Assembly: GCF_900142535.1 (NCBI RefSeq)
Contig: NZ_FRBE01000013.1
Coordinates: forward strand, 1 to 64,000
Reading direction: 5' to 3'
Origin: Fibrobacter sp. UWEL
GTDB taxonomy: Bacteria; Fibrobacterota; Fibrobacteria; Fibrobacterales; Fibrobacteraceae
DNA: 64,000 nucleotides
A program made the position numbers and the translations under genes. The notes under the pieces are model-generated. The model had not been told where the DNA came from. It did no database searches and saw only the letters and a list, made by a program, of their open reading frames with translations. This document shows, in pieces, positions 58,966 through 64,000 of the stretch (position 1 is the stretch's first letter; each line of letters starts with the position of its first letter).

Positions 58966-59316
58966 ATGTCTGAAAAGATTTCTGAAATTGCAAAGGTTTA
59001 TCACAAGGAACACGGCAACTGCGCTGTATCCGTGACTTATGGCTATTGGCGTGCTCAGGGAAAGTCCGAAGAAGAGGCTCTGGCGTTAGCCATGGAGGTC
59101 AAGCAGTTTAGCGGCGGTCGTGCACCCGATGGAACTTGCGGTGCTTTGCATGCTGCCAAGCTTTTGGCTCCCCAGGATGCGGCAAAGCTGGTTGAAATTT
59201 TCCAGCAGGGCGCCAAGGGTTGTACTCGCTGTCAAGAGATTCGACCTAATGCGGTTATTCCCTGCAATCGCTGTGTGGAGCTGGCTGGCGAGGCTCTGGA
59301 CTCCTTGAAGAAATAA
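58966..59316 (+). CDS. C_GCAxxG_C_C-type small cysteine protein
   Basis: 116 aa from ATG 58966 with GAGG 5 nt upstream; ATG 58954 is also possible. The pattern is that of redox-active C_GCAxxG_C_C proteins: HGNCAVSVTYGYWRAQGKSEEEALALAMEVKQFSGGRAPDGTCGALHAAKLL, then a Cys-rich end (GCTRCQEIRPNAVIPCNRCVEL). The cysteines suggest a redox or metal role. hisH follows 31 nt later. Confidence 0.8.
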   Translation: MSEKISEIAKVYHKEHGNCAVSVTYGYWRAQGKSEEEALALAMEVKQFSGGRAPDGTCGALHAAKLLAPQDAAKLVEIFQQGAKGCTRCQEIRPNAVIPCNRCVELAGEALDSLKK

Positions 59317-59347
59317 CTATCTTTTACCCCGTAAAAACGAGGTTTCT

Positions 59348-59962
59348 ATGTCTATTATCGTAGTCGACTACAATGCAGGTAACTTGACTTCCGTGATGAA
59401 CGCTATGGAACGTATCGGCGCTGATGCTGTTTCCAGTCGTGATCCCGAGGTGATCGCCAAGGCGGACCGCCTGATTTTCCCGGGCGTTGGCGCTGCGGCT
59501 TCTGCCATGGAAACCTTGACTACTACGGGTATCGGGGATGCTATCAAGACGGTGGTGAATGCCGGCAATCCTGTTCTTGGCATTTGCATTGGCTGCCAGA
59601 TCATTCTGGAAGAATCTGAAGAAGATGGCGGCGTCAAGACTTTGGGGCTGATTCCTGGTAAGGCTGTGCGCTTTAAGGATGAACCGGGCCTGAAGATTCC
59701 CCACATGGGCTGGAACCAGGTGAACTTCACCCGCGAGCATCCCATTATGAAGGGCATCCGCAGCGGTTGCGACTTTTACTATGTGCATTCCTACCATCCG
59801 GTGGTGCCTGCAGAATACAGCTTCGCAGAAACTACCTACGGCACCCAGACTTTCCAGGGTCTGATCGGTAAGGACAACCTGATCGCTTCCCAGTTCCATC
59901 AGGAAAAGAGTGGCGACGTTGGACTTGCCATGCTGAAGAACTTCTGCGACTGGAAAATCTAA
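59348..59962 (+). CDS. hisH: Imidazole glycerol phosphate synthase, glutaminase subunit
   Basis: 204 aa. Class I glutamine amidotransferase; supplies ammonia to HisF. Nucleophile Cys80 in LGICIGCQII; the His/Glu of the triad is in SQFHQEKSG. KIPHMGWNQV and YYVHSYHP are HisH-specific. hisF and the remaining his genes are not in the window. A weak hairpin with T-run follows. Confidence 0.95.
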   Translation: MSIIVVDYNAGNLTSVMNAMERIGADAVSSRDPEVIAKADRLIFPGVGAAASAMETLTTTGIGDAIKTVVNAGNPVLGICIGCQIILEESEEDGGVKTLGLIPGKAVRFKDEPGLKIPHMGWNQVNFTREHPIMKGIRSGCDFYYVHSYHPVVPAEYSFAETTYGTQTFQGLIGKDNLIASQFHQEKSGDVGLAMLKNFCDWKI

Positions 59963-60002
59963 AAATGGCGAATTTGAGCGAAAATCTAAAGTTTTAACTA
60001 TA

Positions 60003-60042
60003 GGGACCGTGGGTGAAGCCTGCAGTCCCAAAATTTTTTTTT
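60003..60042 (+). terminator. Weak terminator after hisH
   Basis: GGGAC (60003-60007) pairs with GTCCC (60025-60029), then AAAATTTTTTTTT. Confidence 0.6.
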
Positions 60043-60044
60043 AA

Positions 60045-60091
60045 TTTTGTATCATAAAACTATTGACGTATGATACAAAAAGAGGTATATT
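60045..60091 (+). promoter_or_regulatory. Strong promoter with 11-bp inverted repeat
   Basis: TTGACG (60063-60068), 17 bp, TATATT (60086-60091). The arms TTTTGTATCAT (60045-60055) and ATGATACAAAA (60070-60080) are perfectly complementary and bracket the -35 box, as for a repressor site. Confidence 0.85.
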
Positions 60092-60101
60092 ATGTAACAT
60101 A

Positions 60102-60166
60102 AAGACGGAAGTGACCGAAAGGGTTAGGAACCAGGGGTTAGGAGAAAGGTCGCTTCCGTCTTTTTT
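60102..60166 (+). ncRNA. Leader hairpin with terminator-like T-run
   Basis: A 15-bp stem (60102-60116/60148-60162, one G-U) closes a 31-nt loop holding two GGTTAGGA words and is followed directly by six T residues. Predicted transcription starts just upstream (about 60098), so either the leader terminates as a short RNA or acts as an attenuator for the TIGR02147 gene. Confidence 0.75.
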
Positions 60167-60191
60167 GGCTAAATTTGGGGAAGAAATTTTT

Positions 60192-61022
60192 ATGAAGCCA
60201 ATCACGGAGTATCAAGACTATCGCTGCTATATGCAGGATTTCTATGATGAACGTAAGCGAACCAGTTCGTTTACGTGGCGTGAGTATGCCCGTTTGGCAG
60301 GATTCACATCGCCGACCTACTTGAAGTTGGTTTGCGAAAACAAGAGTAGCCTAAGTGAGCTGGGGGTGGAAAAGGTTGCCGCCGCCATGAGTCTGGGTGG
60401 CTTTGAACTGGTTTATTTCCGCTACTTGGTGCGGTTCAACCAGGCGAAGGACGACGAGACGAAGAAGAGTGCCTTCGCAAGCATGCGGAACATCGCCGAG
60501 GCAAATAAGATCCGTGTAGTGGATGGCGATGCTTTCTCTTATTTTGAATCTTGGAAAAATCCTGTATTGCGTGAACTGGTGGCCATGATGCCGGGTGCTA
60601 CTCCCGAGGCTGTTGCTGCAATGTGCTGGCAGCCTGTTACTGCTGATGAAGTCCGTAGTTCCTTGAACTTTATGGTCCGGGTGGGTATCCTCCAACAGCA
60701 ATCCGAGAACGTGTATGTTCAGACGGACAAAGCCTTGATTGGACAATCTGAGGTAATGCCGTTGGCCGTGCGTTCCATGCATCGTGAAATGGCGGGCTTT
60801 GCCCAGAAGTCTATTGATGAATTTGATCCGAAGGATCGTAACATCACGGGTGTTACCATGGGTGTTGACCGTGATGCCTACGAACAGATTGTGCGTGAAC
60901 TGGAAGCCTGCAGACGAAAGATTGTGGCTATTGCAAATATGAGCAAGAAGCCTAATCAGGTCTATCGTTTGAACTTGCAGATGTTCCCGCTTTCTAAGGA
61001 GGTCCCCGAAGGGGATCACTAG
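60192..61022 (+). CDS. TIGR02147-family protein, copy 2
   Basis: 276 aa from ATG 60192. Same architecture as the gene at 46309: opening ITEYQDYRCYMQDFYDERKR, TWREYARLAGFTSPTYLKLVCENKSSLS, middle MVRVGILQQQSENVYV, and the ending VYRLNLQMFPLSKEV. It is 26 nt before a lipoprotein, repeating the pair at 46309-48530. A putative HTH-type regulator or anti-sigma-like protein; no direct evidence. Confidence 0.85.
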   Translation: MKPITEYQDYRCYMQDFYDERKRTSSFTWREYARLAGFTSPTYLKLVCENKSSLSELGVEKVAAAMSLGGFELVYFRYLVRFNQAKDDETKKSAFASMRNIAEANKIRVVDGDAFSYFESWKNPVLRELVAMMPGATPEAVAAMCWQPVTADEVRSSLNFMVRVGILQQQSENVYVQTDKALIGQSEVMPLAVRSMHREMAGFAQKSIDEFDPKDRNITGVTMGVDRDAYEQIVRELEACRRKIVAIANMSKKPNQVYRLNLQMFPLSKEVPEGDH

Positions 61023-61049
61023 CTATTTTGGGGAAATTGTCGAGGACCT

Positions 61050-62217
61050 ATGAGAAAGTTTTTAGCTACAATATTTGCTTTGCCCTTGCTGTTCATCGGC
61101 TGTACCACTGATACTGCTGGTACCACAGAAGAAACCAATGCAATTAATGCAGTTGCTATGTTGGATGGCGACCTCGACAAATGGGCTGTGATTGAAGGTA
61201 ACGCCATCGAACTGGATAAGCAGAATCAGAAGGCTCTTGCAGGTCGCGTTACCCTCGGTAAGCCGTCTGCCGATGGCCTTGCTCGTGCAGGCCTTGAATT
61301 TGATGTCTCTGAAGAAGGCAAACCTGCAAATCTTTTGGATTTGAGTGAAGGTTTGTGCATTGCTTACCAGTCTGACTTTGAAGTGGAAGTTCAGTTGGAT
61401 ATGGGAGACTTTGTCAATGATGCTGTTGACGAAGATTATCCCTCTGTCAGCATGCACAAGACCATCAGCGGTGTGGAAACTCATTGCCATCGTTGGTCTT
61501 CATTCAGAACCAAACATTCCGATTTGATGGGCGAAGTTGCTGCAATGACGGTTCGCGCAGTGCGTTTGATGTTTGCTGGTGAATCTGGTGAAACGGGTAA
61601 TTTCAGTATTAATCGTGTGGGAAAATACGAGGACAATTCTGACTTTTCTAGTTCGTCTTCTGAAGAATCGCTGTCCAGTAGTTCCGTAGAATCCTCCAGT
61701 AGTTCCGAAAAAATCTCCAGCAGTTCCGAAGAAATGAGTGTTGTCGATCTTGGAAATCAGTTGGGTGGTCCTTCTGGATACTGGACCGTTTCCCTGGGCA
61801 GCTTAAACATCATGAGTCTTCCTGACAAATTCCAAGGGCTTCAAGGGAACCATCAAAGCTGAAGAAGGTCGTTCAGGCACAAATCCATACATTGGCTTTA
61901 ACGTTGCTGGCGAAAACTTGCTGGCGGACATTAGCTCCTGGGGCGGCTTGTGCATTCGCTACAAGTCTACGATGTCTATAGAGGTGGCGATTACCGGTGA
62001 TGTGACTTATCCCAGTGATTACTGGTATGTGACACTGATGTCATCCTCTGAAATGGTTTGGGCGAAAATTGGATGGGATGTCTTTAGATATAAAGGCGAA
62101 TCTGATAGTGGCATTGAGTCCGCTCTTGGTGTGATTTCCCAGTTGAGAATCATGTTCCCTGAGGAAGGCGAATTCTTCATTGACGCCGTAGGTTCTTACG
62201 ACCAGTGTGGCGAATAA
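61050..62217 (+). pseudogene. Frameshifted lipoprotein with two CBM-like domains
   Basis: The first reading frame runs 61050-61862: lipobox FIGC, a domain (about 65-195), a Ser-rich linker (SSSSSEESLSSSSVESSSSS), then the start of a second domain. The second reading frame (continuing to 62217) holds the rest of it (GRSGTNPYIGFNVAGENLLADISSWGGLCIRYKS). The change of frame falls between 61816 and 61862, where both frames are open; alignment to the 51385 protein confirms they belong together. A one-base insertion or two-base deletion is needed. Either a real disruption, an assembly error, or recoding. Confidence 0.8.
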
Positions 62218-62238
62218 AAATTTGTTCTGTGAAAAAAG

Positions 62239-62267
62239 AGGTCACGACGTTGAGTCGTGACCTTTTT
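62239..62267 (+). terminator. Terminator after the lipoprotein gene
   Basis: AGGTCACGAC GTTGA GTCGTGACCT, then TTTTT. Confidence 0.9.
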
Positions 62268-62269
62268 TG

Positions 62270-62389
62270 CATCCTGATAAATACGGAGTCTCCCGCCAAG
62301 CGGATGCGGCTCGTATTAACGAGCCGTAGTAGCGCGGAGCATTTTGCGTCGTAGGTTCTTATCCAGACGAATGCAAAATGCGGAGTCTC
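62270..62389 (-). repeat. Extragenic two-hairpin element after rph
   Basis: Contains CTCGTATTAACGAG and a hairpin with GCATTTTGC/GCAAAATGC arms (about 62339-62381), plus GGAGTCTC words at 62286 and 62382. It corresponds piece by piece to the element after pheS (40505-40639). Confidence 0.75.
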
Positions 62390-63115
62390 TTAAGGTAACT
62401 CGCCGCCGATGAGTTCCATCTGTTTCTTGTAGATGTCCTTGCAGGCGTTTTCGCCGAGATCGAGAAGGGTGTTCAGCATCTTGCGGTCAAAGCTTGCGTG
62501 TTCGCCGGTGCCCTGGACTTCGATGAAGTTCTGGGCGTCCTGCATGACGACGTTCATGTCTACGTCGGCTGCGGAATCTTCCACATAGCAGAGGTCACAG
62601 AGGGGCTTGCCGTCCACGACGCCAACGGAGATTGCGGTAATGCCGTGCTGGAGGATTTGTTCGGTGAGACCGAGACGAGCCTTAATCTTCTTGAGGGCGA
62701 TTGCGAGAGCGACGAAACCGCCGATGATGCTTGCGGTTCTAGTGCCGCCGTCAGCTTCGATGACGTCGCAATCGATGACGATTGCGTTCTCGCCCAGGGC
62801 GGCGAGATTGGCGGCGCCACGGAGGGAGCGGCCCACCAGACGCTGGATTTCCTGAGTGCGACCGCTGGCGCCTTTACGTTCGCGTTCCACACGCTTGCCG
62901 GTGCTCTGGGGGAGCAGGGAATATTCTGCGGTAATCCAGCCAGTACCGCGGCCAGCCAGCCAGTCCGGAACTTTCGGGAGGAGCGTTGCGTTGCAGATGA
63001 CGCGGGTGCGGCCCATCTCGATAAGGACGGAACCATCAGCGGAACTGATAAAGCCCGTGGTCATCTTCAGGTTTCTGTATTCGTCAAATTTTCTGTCAGT
63101 ACGTTCGTAAGTCAT
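62390..63115 (-). CDS. rph: Ribonuclease PH
   Basis: 241 aa. Phosphorolytic trimming of tRNA 3' ends. Motifs: MGRTRVICNATLLPKVPDWLAGRGTGWITAEYSLLPQSTGKR, RTQEIQRLVGRSLRGA, IDCDVIEADGGTRTASIIGGFVAL, and LCDLCYVEDSAADVDMNVVM. RBS AGAGG precedes the ATG. It stands 8 nt after a membrane protein gene on the same strand. Confidence 0.97.
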   Translation of the reverse strand: MTYERTDRKFDEYRNLKMTTGFISSADGSVLIEMGRTRVICNATLLPKVPDWLAGRGTGWITAEYSLLPQSTGKRVERERKGASGRTQEIQRLVGRSLRGAANLAALGENAIVIDCDVIEADGGTRTASIIGGFVALAIALKKIKARLGLTEQILQHGITAISVGVVDGKPLCDLCYVEDSAADVDMNVVMQDAQNFIEVQGTGEHASFDRKMLNTLLDLGENACKDIYKKQMELIGGELP

Positions 63116-63123
63116 TTAAACCT

Positions 63124-63546
63124 CTATTTCTTAAAATACCATTTGATGCGCTTGATAAAGTGCCCGATACCGATGATTAAAAATACTAGCGCTAGTTTCC
63201 CGTGGATTCCGCCTACAGGGCCGTGGCCGCTGGTGAAAAATGTAAAGATAGCGGCGAAGCCACTGATAAAGGCGACAATGCTTAGAATAACCAAAGCCTT
63301 GGTCACTTTGTTGGAACTTTTCTTGAATCGGGTAAGCCATGCAGAAACTCTGGCCCAGTTCAAACGCAGATGGGCAAAGACCAGAATTGCCATGAGGATG
63401 CCGAATATTGCGTGGAGAGCAACCCAAAAATGATTTGCCATGCCCAGCCAATCGGCACCATGAAGAACTTCTATGAGGATGGAACTGGCTAGCATTACGA
63501 TTGCAACAACCGCGAGAAGAAGATTCACTACGTAAAGCTTTTTCAT
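63124..63546 (-). CDS. Four-helix membrane protein (DUF4405-like)
   Basis: 140 aa. Hydrophobic helices at about 5-27, 38-62, 83-105 and 115-135. His residues in helices (LHGADW, NHFWVALHAIFG, AHLRL, GGIHGKLALVFLIIGIGHFIK) could bind heme as in cytochrome b561/DUF4405-type proteins. Partner unknown. Confidence 0.65.
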   Translation of the reverse strand: MKKLYVVNLLLAVVAIVMLASSILIEVLHGADWLGMANHFWVALHAIFGILMAILVFAHLRLNWARVSAWLTRFKKSSNKVTKALVILSIVAFISGFAAIFTFFTSGHGPVGGIHGKLALVFLIIGIGHFIKRIKWYFKK

Positions 63547-63579
63547 CCTTCATCCTTCATATTTCATTTTTCATTTTCA

Positions 63580-64000
63580 TTAATATTTCAACGTTTCCAC
63601 GACGCCCTTCTTGAAGGTTCCCAGAATGTAGACAAAGCTGGTGTAGTTCTTCAGTTCGGCCAGAGCTTCCTTTGCTCTCGGGTCGCTGACGTTTGCTTCG
63701 AAGGAGATGTGGAAGATGTATTCCCAAGGCTTGTCCGGATGGGGACGGCTTTCGCAGCGGGTCAAGTTGATGCCACGCTTGGCGAAACAGCCCAGAACGT
63801 TATAGAGTGCGCCTACGGAATCAGAATGGGCCAGCTCCAGCAGGAGCGTTGTCTTGGCGCCTTCCGTTTCGGCGAAGTCTGCGGGAGTTTTCTGGATGGC
63901 GTAGAAGCGGGTGAAGTTTGTACCGCGGAGATTTTCCAGACCTGCCTTCAGAATATCCAGATTGTAAATCTTTGCGGCGTATGCGCTGGCGATGGCGCCT
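63580..64000 (-). CDS. pheA: Prephenate dehydratase / P-protein, C-terminal part (truncated by window end)
   Basis: Partial, continuing past the right edge. Visible: GAIASAYAAKIYNLDILKAGLENLRGTNFTRFYAI (the end of the dehydratase domain) and an ACT domain with HSDSVGALYNVLGCFAKRGINLTRCESRPHPDKPWEYIFHISFEA, where ESRP is the phenylalanine-binding motif. Makes phenylpyruvate in phenylalanine synthesis, feedback-controlled by Phe. Confidence 0.9.
   Translation of the reverse strand, partial: GAIASAYAAKIYNLDILKAGLENLRGTNFTRFYAIQKTPADFAETEGAKTTLLLELAHSDSVGALYNVLGCFAKRGINLTRCESRPHPDKPWEYIFHISFEANVSDPRAKEALAELKNYTSFVYILGTFKKGVVETLKY

Overview
The window looks like chromosomal DNA of a Fibrobacter-type bacterium (Fibrobacterota). 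The evidence is two FISUMP-domain proteins, two TIGR02147-type proteins (both families first catalogued as Fibrobacter succinogenes paralogues), lipoproteins with serine-rich linkers, a secreted protein with a type IX-like C-terminal sorting domain, TolC/MlaC-type envelope proteins and a GlgE-like enzyme. Promoter-like sites recur as TTGACR-17 bp-TATATT. Identifications are by reading motifs; no database search was run.

Layout. 1-390: GC-rich intergenic repeats. 390-3623: a degenerate GH57-like protein, a STAS/coiled-coil membrane protein and a membrane-anchored lytic transglycosylase in one operon. 3773-7230: TolC, MlaC, a membrane protein and an RsuA-type pseudouridine synthase. 7364-9028: HU-type protein (minus strand) and a tRNA-dihydrouridine synthase that carries a dispersed repeat in frame. 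9141-12167: a large secreted clan-A glycoside hydrolase. 12282-14991: citrate synthase and an aminotransferase (minus). 15379-19711: a four-gene cassette (papain-like/C39 peptidase, RLAN-ATP-grasp ligase, GCS2-type carboxylate-amine ligase, N-formylglutamate amidohydrolase-like enzyme) with a structured-looking leader; it is the best candidate here for a poorly described pathway, probably making or modifying a small glutamyl peptide or metabolite. 19788-21259: AbiE toxin-antitoxin pair with a clear promoter and palindromic operator.

21606-24943: FISUMP lipoprotein, phosphatase-like lipoprotein, ilvE. 25068-32374 (minus): recD2, a CstA-type carrier, three outer-membrane barrel-like proteins and nadA. 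32402-34040: a FISUMP gene behind a near-consensus sigma-54 promoter, then a zinc-ribbon membrane protein. 34079-36679: Ski2-like helicase. 36730-39704: low-molecular-weight tyrosine phosphatase, Wza-like export lipoprotein and ManC (exopolysaccharide genes). 39796-45132: barrel protein, pheS, a MORN-like lipoprotein and three unassigned envelope genes. 45196: tRNA-Leu(CAG), followed by paired hairpin repeats.

46309-48530 and 60045-62217 are parallel TIGR02147-lipoprotein pairs. The second has a strong promoter inside an 11-bp inverted repeat, a terminator-like leader hairpin, and a frameshift in its lipoprotein gene. Between them lie glgE, an acyl-ACP thioesterase, a secreted sorting-domain protein that shares a domain with the frameshifted lipoprotein, spoVG behind a second sigma-54 promoter, comM, folB, pgk, a redox-type cysteine protein and hisH. 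The window closes with rph, a DUF4405-like membrane protein and a truncated pheA (all minus strand).

The intergenic DNA is unusually rich in repeats: a GTCATYCTGA...GGATCT family, a long cruciform after pgk with relatives at the window start, a two-hairpin element after both pheS and rph, and duplicated hairpins after the tRNA.
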